Source of the DNA: Sphingomonadales bacterium
Lineage (GTDB): Bacteria; Pseudomonadota; Alphaproteobacteria; Sphingomonadales; Sphingomonadaceae
DNA: 64,000 nucleotides
Reading direction: 5' to 3'
Assembly: GCA_027486415.1 (NCBI GenBank)
Contig: JAIXPC010000002.1
Coordinates: 186,001-250,000, forward strand
Part shown: piece after piece, positions 25,317 through 35,925 of the stretch
Position numbering within the stretch: the first letter of the stretch is position 1
Layout: the number at the start of each line of letters is the position of its first letter
Notes under the pieces: generated by a model
What the model was told of the DNA's origin: nothing
The model's input: only the letters and a program-made list of their open reading frames with translations
Databases searched by the model: none
Program-made: the position numbers and the translations under genes

Positions 25317-26845
25317 CGCAGCGCCGCGTCGTACCAGGCCGCCACGTCGTCCCGCATCTTCGCCAGCTCGCTTTCGGCGAGATAGATCATGTGGCCGGAC
25401 TGGTAATAGGTGAAGCTGATGTTCCTGTTCAGCTCCGCCGGCAGCAGCATGTGACTGGCATCAAACTCCGCACCATAGAACGGCGTCGCCATGTCGTAAT
25501 AGCCGTTCAGGAACAGCACTTTCAGCTTGGGATTGGCGCGCATCGTGTAGGCGAGGTCAACCGCCGTGTTGGGCGTCGTCTGCACGCCGCCGCGGGGCGG
25601 ACGGTGCGACCAGTCCCAGTTCCAGCCCGGCTCGCGCGCCGACAGCTTGTAGGGCAGCTCGGTCTTCACGCCGAGCGTCTTCACCGCATAATCGTGGAAG
25701 GCCGACACATAGGCGCCAGTGATCGCGGTCGAGGCCGGGTCTTCATCCGGGCTGTCGGCGTTCAGATCGGTCGGCGGCAGCGTGTAGCGCGTGTCGAGAC
25801 GGCCGATCGACAGGCTGCGCGGGCGCAACAGCTCGGTCATGAAGTGCGGCAGCTCCACGCGCAGGTTGGCGCGTTTGAGGAAATCGATGGGCAGGCCGGT
25901 ATAGTCATTCATCTGGCGCGCGGTGGCGTCCTTTTCCGCCTCGCTGATGTTGCTGCCCTTGGCCAGCGCGGCGGCATAGGGCCCGCTCACCCAGGCGCGC
26001 ACTTCGTTCACGAAGGCATCGAGATTGGCCGGCTTCTGGCCCGGCAGCGTGTTGTGATACCAGGCCGTCGCGGCATAGCCGGGGAACAGCACCTGGTAAT
26101 TCTGGTCATAGCCGGGCTGGCGCACGCCATAGTTCATGATCGTCGACAGCAGCGCGACGCCGGTGAGCGACAGGCCGCGATCTTCCAGCATCCGCGCCAC
26201 CACGCCCGAACGCAGCGTGCCATAGGATTCGCCAAACAGGAATTTCGGGCTCTTCCAGCGATTGTTCTTGTTCACATAGCGCAGGATGGCACGGGCAAAG
26301 GCATCGCCATCCTGGTCCACCCCGTTGAAATCGCGGCCGGTCTTGTCCCCCAGAGGACGCGACCAGCCGGCGCCGGGCGCATCGATGAAGACGATGTCGG
26401 TCTTGTCGAGCAGGCTCCACGGGTTGGGCGTCACGGCATATTGATCGGGGGTGACGTACACCGGCTTGTCGGTCTTCACTCGCACCGGGCCGAAACTGCC
26501 CATGTGCAGCCAGATCGTCGCCGAACCCGGCCCGCCGTTGTAGAAGAAGGTGACCGGGCGGTTGGCCTCGCCGGTGGTGTAGGCGGTGTAGAAGATGCTG
26601 CCGGTGGGGCGGGCATTGTCGTCACGGATGGTCAGCGTGCCCGCGGTGGCGGTGTAGGCGACCGCCTTGCCCTTGATGCTGACGCTGCCCTTGGACACGA
26701 ACGCCTGCTCCTCCACCGGCGGACGCGCGGTGGCGGCATCGGCTTCGGCGATCATCGCATCGCGTGGGCTCTGGCGCTTGTCCTGCGCGAACGCAGGTTG
26801 GGCAACAACGGCCAGCGCAAGGCCGGCCAACAGCAGATTCTTCAC
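25313..26845 (-). CDS. Secreted S10 family serine carboxypeptidase
   Basis: A 510-residue exported peptidase with a signal peptide (residues 1-20, ending AQPAFA). The oxyanion region NGGPGSA is at 103-109 and the nucleophile is Ser207 in GESYG; the late Asp (NGYYDMATPF) and His (SGHMIYL) complete the triad by position. Bacterial S10 peptidases are common in sphingomonads and xanthomonads and probably digest peptides in the periplasm or outside. The GTG start at 26845 was chosen because it follows GGGGAG and begins exactly at the signal peptide; an upstream ATG would add 13 residues with no homology. Confidence 0.92.
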   Translation of the reverse strand: MKNLLLAGLALAVVAQPAFAQDKRQSPRDAMIAEADAATARPPVEEQAFVSKGSVSIKGKAVAYTATAGTLTIRDDNARPTGSIFYTAYTTGEANRPVTFFYNGGPGSATIWLHMGSFGPVRVKTDKPVYVTPDQYAVTPNPWSLLDKTDIVFIDAPGAGWSRPLGDKTGRDFNGVDQDGDAFARAILRYVNKNNRWKSPKFLFGESYGTLRSGVVARMLEDRGLSLTGVALLSTIMNYGVRQPGYDQNYQVLFPGYAATAWYHNTLPGQKPANLDAFVNEVRAWVSGPYAAALAKGSNISEAEKDATARQMNDYTGLPIDFLKRANLRVELPHFMTELLRPRSLSIGRLDTRYTLPPTDLNADSPDEDPASTAITGAYVSAFHDYAVKTLGVKTELPYKLSAREPGWNWDWSHRPPRGGVQTTPNTAVDLAYTMRANPKLKVLFLNGYYDMATPFYGAEFDASHMLLPAELNRNISFTYYQSGHMIYLAESELAKMRDDVAAWYDAALR

Positions 26846-26899
26846 GAATGACTCCCCTTCAATCGGTGATGGCGCCAATGGCATGGCCGCGGGCGCGGT

Positions 26900-29119
26900 T
26901 CAACGGCGGCCGCGCCGGATTCCGGGGGGCACGCGCGATTTCCCGGGGCGGGGCTGGAAGCCCTTCGGCCGCGTGCGGTCACGGCGCTGGGCCGGCGCAC
27001 TGCCGCCCTCGGGCAATTCATAGCGCAGCGCGCCGGTGATCGGGTTGGCCTCCACCAGTCGCAGTTCCAGCCGCTGGCCGGAAACATAGCGCGTGCCCGA
27101 CGTGATGCCTTCCAGCACGCGCGCATCCTCGTCGAACACGAAGCGTTCGTCACCCAGCGTGGAGACCGGCACCAGCCCGTCGCCGCCCAGCCCCACCACG
27201 GTCGCAAAGAATCCGAACTTGGCGACCCCGGTGATGCGGGTTTCCAGCACCTCGCCCACCCGCGTCGACAGAAAGGCAGCGACATAGCGATCGATGGTGT
27301 CGCGCTCCGCCTCCATGGCGCGGCGTTCGGTCATGCTGATGTGGTCGGCGGTCTTCGAAAGGCCCTTTTCCTCCTCGGCGTGCAGCCCGCCCTCGCCCAG
27401 CCGGTGCGCCGCCACCAGGCTGCGGTGGACGATCAGATCGGCATAACGCCGGATGGGCGAGGTGAAGTGGGCGTAGGAGCCCAGCGCCAGCCCGAAGTGG
27501 CCGACGTTGGTGGGCGCATAATAGGCCTGGGTCTGCGTCCGCAGCACCTGTTCGGTCACCTGCTCGTAATTCTCACCATCCTTGGCGCGCGACAGGATGC
27601 GGTTGAACACGGCCGGCTTCACCACCTGACCGAGTGCGATGTTCTGGCCCAGCGTTTCGAGATAGTCGCGCAGCGCCACGATCTTTTCGCGGCTGGGCGC
27701 CTCGTGGCAGCGGAAGATGCAGGCCGCCTTCTTCTTTTCCAGCGCCTTGGCCGAAGCGACGTTGGCGGCGATCATGTAATCCTCGATCACCCGGTGCGCG
27801 GTCAGGTGCTCGCGCACATGGATGCCGGCGATGCGGCCCTGCTCATCGAGGATGACGCGCTTTTCCGGCAGTTCCAGCTCCAGCGGCTCGCGGTGCGCGC
27901 GGGCCTTGGCAAGCACGCCCCACGCCGCCCACAATGGCTGCAGGACAGGGAGATATTCGCCCGCCTGGTTGTCCATGGTCGCCTGCGCCTCTTCATAGGC
28001 GATGTTGGCGACGCAGCGGATGACGGCGCGGGTGAAGCGCCAGTTGAGCAGCTTGCCTTCGGGATCGATGTGGAGGTGGCAGGCCAGCACGGCGCGATCC
28101 TCGTTCTCGACAAGGCTGCACACGTGCGCCGACAATATCTCCGGCAGCATCGGCACGACGCGATCGGGGAAATAGACGCTGTTGCCGCGGCTGCGCGCTG
28201 ACCGGTCGAGCGCCGATCCGGGGCGGACATAAAAGCTGACATCGGCGATGGCGACGATGGCGCGGAAATGGCCGGGATTGTCGGCGTCGGGCGTTGCCCA
28301 CACCGCGTCGTCATGGTCGCGCGCATCGGCGGGATCGATGGTGAGAAACGGCAGGTGACGCAGATCCTCGCGGTCACCCAGTGGCTGCCGCGCCACGCGC
28401 TCGGCCTCGGCCAGCACGCTCTCGTCAAAGCGGTTGGGGATGCCCTTGGCGTGAATGGCAATCAGCGAAAACGCGCGCGGCTGGAACGGATCGCCCAGCA
28501 CCTCGACCACGCGGCCATATTGGCGCGGCGGCCGCCCACTGGGCTCGGCCAGCACCAGGTCGCCGGGCTGGCCCTCGCCGGGATCGTTGATGGCAAGGTC
28601 CCCGCGCGCCTTCTTGTCGACCGGCACCAGCCGCCAGCCCAGTGCCTCGCGGCGCAGGATGCCCAGCACGAACTCTTCGGATTTCGCCAGCGCCTTCATC
28701 GGAAAGGCCTGGTAACCCCCGCCCTGCTCCTCGATCCGCGCCAGCAGCCGGTCACCGAGGCCAAAGCTGGCTCTACGGCGCGGTTCGATCACGCGCAGGC
28801 GCGGCGGCGGGGTGGGATGGTCCCAGCGGTCGGGCACGGCAATTGCCACCGTGTCGGCCACGTCGACAACCCGGATCACGGTCACCTTGGGCAGGCCGCC
28901 GCCCTTGTGCAACGTGCGGCCTGGGCCGCCTTCCAGCTCGCCGGCCTCCATCATCTCCTTCAGCAGGCTTTTCAGCGCGATCTTGTCCTGCGCGTGCAGG
29001 CCAAAGGCTTTTGCGATCTCGCGCTTGCCAACGCTGGATTTCTGGGTGGCGATGAAATCCAGGATGGCCTGGCGGTCGGGCAGGCCAGGATGGGGGCGAT
29101 TGCGGGGGATGCGCGGCAT
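26900..29119 (-). CDS. rnr: Ribonuclease R
   Basis: A 739-residue 3'-5' exoribonuclease that degrades structured RNA. The order is an N-terminal helix-turn-helix-like region (RQAILDFIATQ ... KREIAKAFGLH), cold-shock domains, the RNB catalytic domain with TIDPADARDHDDA carrying the metal-binding Asp cluster, and YAHFTSPIRRYADLIVHR. The S1 domain (FGFFATVVGLGGDGLVPVS) follows, then a basic Arg/Gly-rich tail. The length is typical. It is separated from the S10 gene by 54 bases and is divergent from the ABC exporter gene, about 80 bases away. Confidence 0.96.
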   Translation of the reverse strand: MPRIPRNRPHPGLPDRQAILDFIATQKSSVGKREIAKAFGLHAQDKIALKSLLKEMMEAGELEGGPGRTLHKGGGLPKVTVIRVVDVADTVAIAVPDRWDHPTPPPRLRVIEPRRRASFGLGDRLLARIEEQGGGYQAFPMKALAKSEEFVLGILRREALGWRLVPVDKKARGDLAINDPGEGQPGDLVLAEPSGRPPRQYGRVVEVLGDPFQPRAFSLIAIHAKGIPNRFDESVLAEAERVARQPLGDREDLRHLPFLTIDPADARDHDDAVWATPDADNPGHFRAIVAIADVSFYVRPGSALDRSARSRGNSVYFPDRVVPMLPEILSAHVCSLVENEDRAVLACHLHIDPEGKLLNWRFTRAVIRCVANIAYEEAQATMDNQAGEYLPVLQPLWAAWGVLAKARAHREPLELELPEKRVILDEQGRIAGIHVREHLTAHRVIEDYMIAANVASAKALEKKKAACIFRCHEAPSREKIVALRDYLETLGQNIALGQVVKPAVFNRILSRAKDGENYEQVTEQVLRTQTQAYYAPTNVGHFGLALGSYAHFTSPIRRYADLIVHRSLVAAHRLGEGGLHAEEEKGLSKTADHISMTERRAMEAERDTIDRYVAAFLSTRVGEVLETRITGVAKFGFFATVVGLGGDGLVPVSTLGDERFVFDEDARVLEGITSGTRYVSGQRLELRLVEANPITGALRYELPEGGSAPAQRRDRTRPKGFQPRPGKSRVPPGIRRGRR

Positions 29120-29199
29120 GGGGTCACCATGGGCGCTTGGCGCGGAGCGGGCAAGGGTGGGACAGTCCGCCCATTGTGCGCCAAGCGCCGCAGGCCCAT

Positions 29200-31029
29200 A
29201 TGCGCGAGGCAATGCAGTCGCTCGCCACCTCCACGCCGCCACAGGGCGACGCCGATTTCAGGACATTGAAGCGCTTCCTGCCCTATCTCTGGCCGGAAGG
29301 GCGGTTCGATCTGAAGGCGCGGGTGGTGGGTGCCATCGCGCTGGTGCTGCTGGCCAAGGCTGTCATGCTGGCCATGCCCTACACGCTGAAGCTGGCCCTG
29401 GATGCGATGGCGGGCGATGTGTCGGACGGGGCCGGCATCGCCATGGCGCTGGTCGCCTCCTACGCGCTCGCCCGCTTTGGCGGCGTGCTGTTCGACAATC
29501 TCAGAAACGCCGTGTTCGAACGCGTCGGGCAGGAGGCGGCACGGCGGCTGAGCCTCGACGTGTTCACTCACATCCACCGGTTGAGCCTGCGCTTCCACCT
29601 CGAACGCCGCACCGGCGCGCTCACCCGGCTGATCGAACGCGGCACCAAGAGCATCGATACCATGCTCTATTTCCTGCTGTTCAACATCTTCCCCACCATC
29701 ATCGAACTGACGGCGGTGTGCATCCTGTTCGCGCGCGGCTTTGGCTGGGAACTGGTGGTGGCGACGCTGGCGATGGTCGGCGCCTATATCGTCTACACGC
29801 AGCGCATCACCGATTGGCGCGCCGGCCTGCGCCGGCAGATGGTGGACAGCGATCAGAAGGTGACCGCCCGCGCCGTGGACAGCCTGCTGAACTACGAAAC
29901 AGTCAAATATTTCAACGCGGAAGATCACGAGAACGCCAATTACGGCAAGGCCATCAAGCGTTACACCGATGCCGCCACCAAGTCCGAAGTCAGCCTCGCC
30001 TGGCTCAACATCGGGCAAAGCTTCATCACCAACCTGCTGATGGGCGGCGCGCTGGCCTATGTGGTGTGGGGCTGGAGCCAGGGGCGCTTCACGATTGGCG
30101 ATATCGCCTTCGTCAACGGCCTCCTCATGCAGCTGTTCCGGCCGCTCGACCTGCTGGGCATGGTCTACCGCGAGATCCGGCAGGGCCTCATCGACATGGA
30201 AGCGATGTTCAAGCTGATCGACACGACACCGGAAATCGCCGATGCTCCCGGCGCCGCCGCCTTGGCGCTGAACGGCGCGCATATCCGGTTCGACAATGTC
30301 GATTTCGGCTATGATCCGCGCCGGCCGATCCTGAAGGGCGTGTCGTTCGAAGTGCCGCCGGGTGCCAAGCTGGCCGTGGTCGGCCATTCGGGCGCCGGCA
30401 AGTCGACGCTCAGCCGCATCCTCTATCGCTTCTACGACATCCAGGGTGGGCGGGTGACGATCGACGGGCAGGACATCGCCCGCGTCACGCAGGACAGTCT
30501 CAGGCGCGCCATCGGCATTGTCCCGCAGGATACGGTGCTGTTCAACGATACCATCGGCTACAACATCGCCTATGGCCGGCCCGATGCGAGCCAGGACGAG
30601 ATCATCGCGGCGGCGCGCGGCGCTGCCATCCATGATTTCATCACCAGCCTGCCCGATGGCTATGACACGCAGGTGGGCGAGCGCGGGCTGAAACTGTCGG
30701 GCGGTGAAAAGCAGCGGGTCGCCATCGCCCGCACCATCCTGAAGAACCCGGCGATCCTGATCCTTGATGAGGCCACCAGCGCACTCGATTCCGCGACGGA
30801 AGCCGGCATCCAGGACGCGCTGGCCACGGTGGCGCGCAGCCGCACCAGCATCGTCATCGCGCACCGGCTGTCGACCATCACCGATGCCGACGAAATTCTG
30901 GTGATGCAGGCAGGGCGCATTGTCGAACGCGGCCGTCACGATGCACTGCTCGCGGCAAACGGTGCCTATGCCGAGATGTGGACGCTGCAACTGGCCGAGG
31001 AGCGCGCCCCGGACGTTGCGACAGCCTGA
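29200..31029 (+). CDS. Atm1-type ABC exporter (fused membrane and ATPase domains)
   Basis: A 609-residue half-transporter: six membrane helices (about 40-320), then the ATPase with Walker A GHSGAGKST, signature LSGGEKQR, Walker B ILILDEATSALDS and H-loop IAHRLST. The sequence closely follows the mitochondrial Atm1/HMT1 pattern (LLNYETVKYFNAEDHE; QRITDWRAGLRRQMVD). The characterised Novosphingobium homologue NaAtm1 exports glutathione derivatives and relieves metal stress. The same substrate class is likely here by family membership. Two in-frame ATGs (29200, 29212) are possible. The gene is divergent from rnr. Confidence 0.93.
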   Translation: MREAMQSLATSTPPQGDADFRTLKRFLPYLWPEGRFDLKARVVGAIALVLLAKAVMLAMPYTLKLALDAMAGDVSDGAGIAMALVASYALARFGGVLFDNLRNAVFERVGQEAARRLSLDVFTHIHRLSLRFHLERRTGALTRLIERGTKSIDTMLYFLLFNIFPTIIELTAVCILFARGFGWELVVATLAMVGAYIVYTQRITDWRAGLRRQMVDSDQKVTARAVDSLLNYETVKYFNAEDHENANYGKAIKRYTDAATKSEVSLAWLNIGQSFITNLLMGGALAYVVWGWSQGRFTIGDIAFVNGLLMQLFRPLDLLGMVYREIRQGLIDMEAMFKLIDTTPEIADAPGAAALALNGAHIRFDNVDFGYDPRRPILKGVSFEVPPGAKLAVVGHSGAGKSTLSRILYRFYDIQGGRVTIDGQDIARVTQDSLRRAIGIVPQDTVLFNDTIGYNIAYGRPDASQDEIIAAARGAAIHDFITSLPDGYDTQVGERGLKLSGGEKQRVAIARTILKNPAILILDEATSALDSATEAGIQDALATVARSRTSIVIAHRLSTITDADEILVMQAGRIVERGRHDALLAANGAYAEMWTLQLAEERAPDVATA

Positions 31030-31160
31030 CGCACGGGCGGAAATCCCTCATTTCCGGATTGGACTCGGATATTACCCATAGGTAACGTTAATTCACGTCC
31101 ATGTTGCGTGCGGCCCGTTCGGCGCGCTGCAGGACGGGGGACTGTTGCCTGGGGGTATTG

Positions 31161-32333
31161 ATGAACAAGTATGTGTGTTTGGGCGTTGCCGTGGCCGCCC
31201 TGGTTCCAACGGCGGCCTTTGCGGCGGCCAAGACCGCGTCTGGCGGATTCGGCGAGCTCAGCTGGACAGCCACCAGCAAGATCATCGGCGTGACATCGAC
31301 CGCGACTGTCGCCGGAAACGGCGACCCGCGCTATTTCGCGACGGCACCCCGCTACAGTGGCACCGTGGCGCTGCTGATGGATTACCGCAATGCGGACAAC
31401 AGCGTTTCCACCTTCATCTGCTCGGGCTCGCTTATGTCTGACCGCGTCTCGATCCTGACCGCGGCGCACTGCGTTTCGGATGGGTTCGGCACGGCCGGGC
31501 CGGAACGGACCCGGGTGTTCTTCTATGGCGGCGCGACCGGCCAGAGCACGAATCCCGATTTTCGTCCGACGCTGAACGGCGTGACGCGCGATACCAACGG
31601 CATCGTGGTCAACAACCAGTACACCGGCCAGGTCATCGATCACAACGACATCGCCGTCGTGCGCATGTCGCGCGCGGCGCCGGAATGGGCCACCAGCTAC
31701 GAACTGTCGAACTTCACCGATCTGACCGGGGTTGACTTCAACGTGGCCGGTTATGGTGGCCGCTCGACGATCGGCGGCAATTTCGGCACCAACGCCGGCA
31801 CCGGGATCCTGCGGCAGGGCGACAACAACATGGCATGGCGTGTTGGTGACAGCCAGTTTGCTGGCCGCACCTATTCGATCTTCGGCCCGCAATCGCGCAC
31901 CGAATTCTCGTATCTTGCCGATTTCGACAATGGTCTGGCCGCCAACGATGCCAGCTGCCGTTTCGCCAGCGCGAGCAATTTTGCCGGGCTCGGCATCGCC
32001 GGCACGTCCAAGTTCTGCAACCTCGGTCGCGGCGCCATGGAAGTCGGCGTGGCCGGCGGCGATTCGGGCGGCCCCCAGTTCGATCAGTTTGGTCGCATCA
32101 TGTCGGTGACCAGCTATGGCATCACCTTCGGCACCAACTTCGGCGACATCCGGGCCGGCCTCAACAGCAGCTTCGGCGAATTTTCGGGCTTCGTACCGGT
32201 CTATATCCACCAGGATTTCATTGCCGGCGCGATGGCGGTTCCGGAACCGTCGAGCTGGGCGATGCTGATCGCCGGCTTTGGCCTCGTGGGCGGCATGGCC
32301 CGCCGCCGCCGGATGGCGACCGTCGCGGCCTGA
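31161..32333 (+). CDS. Secreted trypsin-like serine protease with PEP-CTERM tail
   Basis: A 390-residue chymotrypsin-fold (S1) protease. A signal peptide ends near residue 21. The triad is visible: His103 in LTAAHCV, Asp163 in DHNDIAVVR and Ser302 in GGDSGGPQ. The Cys pair around the His loop (C87, C104) could form the usual disulfide. Residues 360-390 are a PEP-CTERM signal: PEPSSWAMLIAGFGLVG followed by four Arg. The protein is therefore expected to be exported, processed by an exosortase and held at or released from the surface. GGGGG lies upstream of the ATG. A bidirectional terminator separates it from the fasciclin gene. Confidence 0.92.
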   Translation: MNKYVCLGVAVAALVPTAAFAAAKTASGGFGELSWTATSKIIGVTSTATVAGNGDPRYFATAPRYSGTVALLMDYRNADNSVSTFICSGSLMSDRVSILTAAHCVSDGFGTAGPERTRVFFYGGATGQSTNPDFRPTLNGVTRDTNGIVVNNQYTGQVIDHNDIAVVRMSRAAPEWATSYELSNFTDLTGVDFNVAGYGGRSTIGGNFGTNAGTGILRQGDNNMAWRVGDSQFAGRTYSIFGPQSRTEFSYLADFDNGLAANDASCRFASASNFAGLGIAGTSKFCNLGRGAMEVGVAGGDSGGPQFDQFGRIMSVTSYGITFGTNFGDIRAGLNSSFGEFSGFVPVYIHQDFIAGAMAVPEPSSWAMLIAGFGLVGGMARRRRMATVAA

Positions 32334-32345
32334 TCTGCTCACCGG

Positions 32346-32385
32346 AAAAACAGAGGGGCCGGCTCGCCAGAGCCGGCCCCTTTTT
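32346..32385. terminator. Bidirectional intrinsic terminator
   Basis: An 11-bp perfect stem (GGGGCCGGCTC / GAGCCGGCCCC) with a 4-base loop is flanked by AAAAA on the left and TTTTT on the right, giving a T-run on both strands. It serves the convergent PEP-CTERM protease and fasciclin genes. Confidence 0.92.
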
Positions 32386-32387
32386 CG

Positions 32388-32939
32388 TTACGGGCGCAGC
32401 ACCGCATCGACGACGTGGATGACGCCGTTCGACTGGATCACGTCGGCCTGGCGGACGTGGCTCATGCCGCCCTTGGCATCGACCAGCATGACAAGGCTGC
32501 CCATCAGCGAGGCGGTGATCTTCTCGCCCTGAACGGTGGTCAGCGTCGCCTTGCCGCCGCCGGCCTTGATCGCGGCGACCACGTCAGCGGCGGTCAGCTT
32601 GCCCGGCACCACGTGGTAGGTGAGGATGCCCGTCAGCGCCGCCTTGTTTTCCGGCTTCAGCAGCGTGTCGACCGTGCCGGCCGGCAGCTTGGCAAAGGCC
32701 GCGTTGGTCGGCGCGAACACGGTGAACGGGCCCTTGCCCTTCAGCGTGTCAACGAGGCCGGCGGCCTTCACGGCGGCGACCAGCGTGGTGTGATCGGCGG
32801 AATTCACCGCGTTGTCGATGATGTCGCGGGTCGGTAGCATGGGGGCGCCGCCCACCACGGGCTGGGCGCTGGCCATGGGGGCAAGGCCAGCTGCCGCCAT
32901 GGCGAACAGGGCGGCGCGCAGCGCGTTACGGGAAACCAT
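32388..32939 (-). CDS. Secreted fasciclin (FAS1) domain protein
   Basis: A 183-residue exported protein with a signal peptide (ending APMASA) and one FAS1 domain. Family blocks are HTTLVAAVKAAGLVDTLKGKGPFTVFAPTNAAFAKLP (H1 region) and GVIHVVDAVLRP at the very end (H2). FAS1 domains act in adhesion and matrix interactions. The ATG at 32939 is preceded by GGAG with good spacing; further ATGs upstream (32951, 32960) are possible. A hairpin lies just upstream in the leader. Confidence 0.93.
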   Translation of the reverse strand: MVSRNALRAALFAMAAAGLAPMASAQPVVGGAPMLPTRDIIDNAVNSADHTTLVAAVKAAGLVDTLKGKGPFTVFAPTNAAFAKLPAGTVDTLLKPENKAALTGILTYHVVPGKLTAADVVAAIKAGGGKATLTTVQGEKITASLMGSLVMLVDAKGGMSHVRQADVIQSNGVIHVVDAVLRP

Positions 32940-32961
32940 CTCTTGCTCCATCAATTGCATT

Positions 32962-32981
32962 GGCCACCGGAATAGGTGGCC
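32962..32981 (-). other. Hairpin in leader of fasciclin gene
   Basis: GGCCACC and GGTGGCC form a perfect 7-bp stem with a 6-base loop, about 22 bases upstream of the chosen fasciclin start codon. It could be a repressor site or a leader-RNA structure; nothing further supports either reading. Confidence 0.35.
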
Positions 32982-33047
32982 GCGCTGATCTACGATTGAT
33001 GGGGACGGCAGACCGCGTTTGCCAGTGTCGCTGCGACGAAAAGTCGA

Positions 33048-33802
33048 TCAGCGCACGCCCGGCACCTTGATCGGCCCTTCGGCGCTGCCCGTGATGAACT
33101 GGCGGACATAGGGATTGTCGCAGCCTTCCAGTTCGGCCCGCGCGCCGTGCCAGATGATGGTGCCGGCGTGGATCATCGCCACCCGGTCCGCCACCGAATG
33201 CACCGTCGTCATGTCGTGGGTGATGGTGATGGCGGTGATGGCGAGATCGGTGACCAGCGTGCGGATCAGGTTGTTGATCACCGCGGCCGTGATCGGATCG
33301 AGGCCGGCCGTGGGCTCATCAAACAGGATGATCGGCGGACGCGCGGCGATTGCCCGGGCCAGCGCCACACGCTTTTGCATCCCGCCCGACAGTTCCGACG
33401 GCTTGAGATCGGCCACCTCAGGCCCCAGCCCGACGCGGGCCAGATTGTCGATGGCGGCGGCCCGCCGCTCGGCCACGCTGCCACCCAGCGCAAAGCTGAT
33501 GTTGCGCCAGACGGGCAGCGAATCGAACAGCGCGCCGCCCTGGAACAACATGCCAAAGCGGGTGCGATGCTGATCCAGTGCGGCGCCCTTCAGCCCCGCC
33601 ACCTCCTGCCCGTCCACCCGGATCGATCCGGCATCGATCGGGATCAGGCCCAGCAGGCATTTCAGCGTCACCGATTTGCCGGTGCCGGAACCGCCGATGA
33701 TCACCAGGCTTTCGCCGGGCGCGACGGCCAGATCGATGCCATTCAGCACCTGCCGCTTGCCAAACGCCTTTTTCACGCCGGCAAATGCGATGCGCGGCCC
33801 GG

Positions 33803-33806
<4 letters not shown>
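33048..33806 (-). CDS. mlaF: MlaF-like ABC transporter ATPase
   Basis: A 252-residue ABC ATPase with Walker A IGGSGTGKS, signature LSGGMQKR, Walker B IILFDEPTAGLDP and the switch His in ITHDM. The GGMQKR signature and overall likeness mark the Mla/Ttg2/TGD3 class that powers phospholipid transport between the membranes. The ATG overlaps the MlaE stop as ATGA. No mlaD substrate-binding gene follows; the next gene downstream is the fasciclin gene. Confidence 0.93.
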
Positions 33807-34575
<769 letters not shown>

Positions 34576-34579
<4 letters not shown>

Positions 34580-35625
34580 TGCCACACCCGTTCAAACCGC
34601 TGGCCCAGCGCCACCAGCAGTTCATAGGCGCTGCGGCCCGACAGCGCCGCCAGCGCGTTCGGATCGAACGGGATGTCCAGCCAGTCGCCTTCGCTCAGCA
34701 TCGGCGCATCGGTGACGTCAAACGCCGCCATGTCCATCGAAATCCGCCCGGCCGCCGGGCAGCGCACGCCGCCGACCTCGGCCCAGCCCAGCCCCGACAG
34801 GCCGCGCGCATAACCATCGGCATAACCCAGCGCGACCGTGGCGATCCGCGTCGGCCGCGTGGCGGTGAAGGCGGCGGAATAACCAACGCTCTGCCCCGCC
34901 GCCACGTCGCGCAGCTGGATGATGCGCGCCTGCATCCCCGCCACCGGCCGCGACGGCCATCCGCCGGGCCGATTGCCGCCGCCAAACAGGCCAAGGCCCG
35001 GCCGGATCAGATCGAAATGATAGGCCGGCCCCAGCAGGGCTCCGGGCGAATTGGCCAGCGCATAGGCCCGGGCCGGCACGCGGCCCACGACATCGGCAAA
35101 ACAGGCGCGCTGCGCCTCGTTCTGCGGGTGGGCCGGGGTTTCGGCGCAAGCGAGATGGCTGTGCAGCACCATCACATCCAGCCCGGCCAGCACGTCCGCA
35201 GCTTCGGCAGGGGCCAGGCCCAGCCGGTTCATCCCGGTATCCACCATCGCCTCGCATGGCCGTCCGGTCTGCCGCCACAGCGCCACCTGGCCCGGCGTCA
35301 CCAGCACGGGGCGGGCCGGCAGTTCCAGCGCTGCCGGCAACTCCTCCACCGTCACCCCGTGCAACACCGAAACCGTGACCCCGTCGGGCAGGGGCAGCAG
35401 CGGCGGCACTTCCTGCCAGTGCGCCACGTAGAAGGTCCGGCAACCCGCCGCCGCCAGCCGCAGCATCACCGCCCGCGCGCCCAGCCCGTAACCATCGGCC
35501 TTGATCGCCGCGCCGCAGTCGGCCCGGCCAACACTGGCGGCGAAATCCTGCCAGTTTGCCGCCAGCGCCGCGCTGTCGAGCAGCAGTCGCGCCTGGGGCG
35601 GGGGAGAGTGTGGGGGACGCACCAC
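34576..35625 (-). CDS. alr: Alanine racemase
   Basis: A 349-residue PLP enzyme converting L-Ala to D-Ala for peptidoglycan. The PLP Lys is Lys42 in AAIKADGYGLG. The second catalytic residue, Tyr, is in VGYSAAF. MVDTGMNRLG, NSPGALLG, IRPGLGLFGG and GRISMDMAAFDVT are the usual blocks. It starts at one of two tandem GTG codons (35625, 35622) without a clear ribosome site. It is the first gene of an alr-mlaE-mlaF run with 4-base overlaps, and is divergent from a small secreted protein gene 57 bases away. Confidence 0.95.
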
Positions 35626-35682
35626 ACCCGATTAGCGATGATGTTCATGGCGGCGCAAGCCATTGCGGTGTATCAGTACGCC

Positions 35683-35919
35683 ATGACCAAGACCATTTTC
35701 GCTTCGATCCTCGGCACGGCCACCGTGGCGGCCGTCGCCGCCGGCCTGGTGATCGCGCCGGCCTTCGCCCAGGCCCAGCCCAAGCCCGATACCGAATTCT
35801 GCGCCAAGATGCGCGCCAGGGATCCGGGCGGCATCTGCACAGCCAAGGGCGAGTATGTGACGCCGGAAAAGGTCTACAAACCCGATGGCACGGTGATCAA
35901 TCGCTCCACCGGCGATTGA
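35683..35919 (+). CDS. Small secreted protein of unknown function
   Basis: A 78-residue protein with a clear signal peptide (residues 1-29, ending APAFA). The mature part is about 48 residues with two Cys (FCAKMRARDPGGIC), probably a disulfide, and is rich in Lys, Asp and Thr. I do not recognise the family. ATG at 35683 begins the charged n-region MTK; an in-frame ATG further upstream (about 35641) would spoil the signal peptide. It ends 6 bases before the prs stop on the other strand. Confidence 0.65.
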   Translation: MTKTIFASILGTATVAAVAAGLVIAPAFAQAQPKPDTEFCAKMRARDPGGICTAKGEYVTPEKVYKPDGTVINRSTGD

Positions 35920-35925
35920 CGCCGA

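Noticed and set aside
31072-31090. Small palindromes (TTACC-CATA-GGTAA and TAACGTTA) upstream of the PEP-CTERM protease as an operator
   Set aside because: Arms of only 4-5 bp; such matches are expected by chance and no second site supports them.
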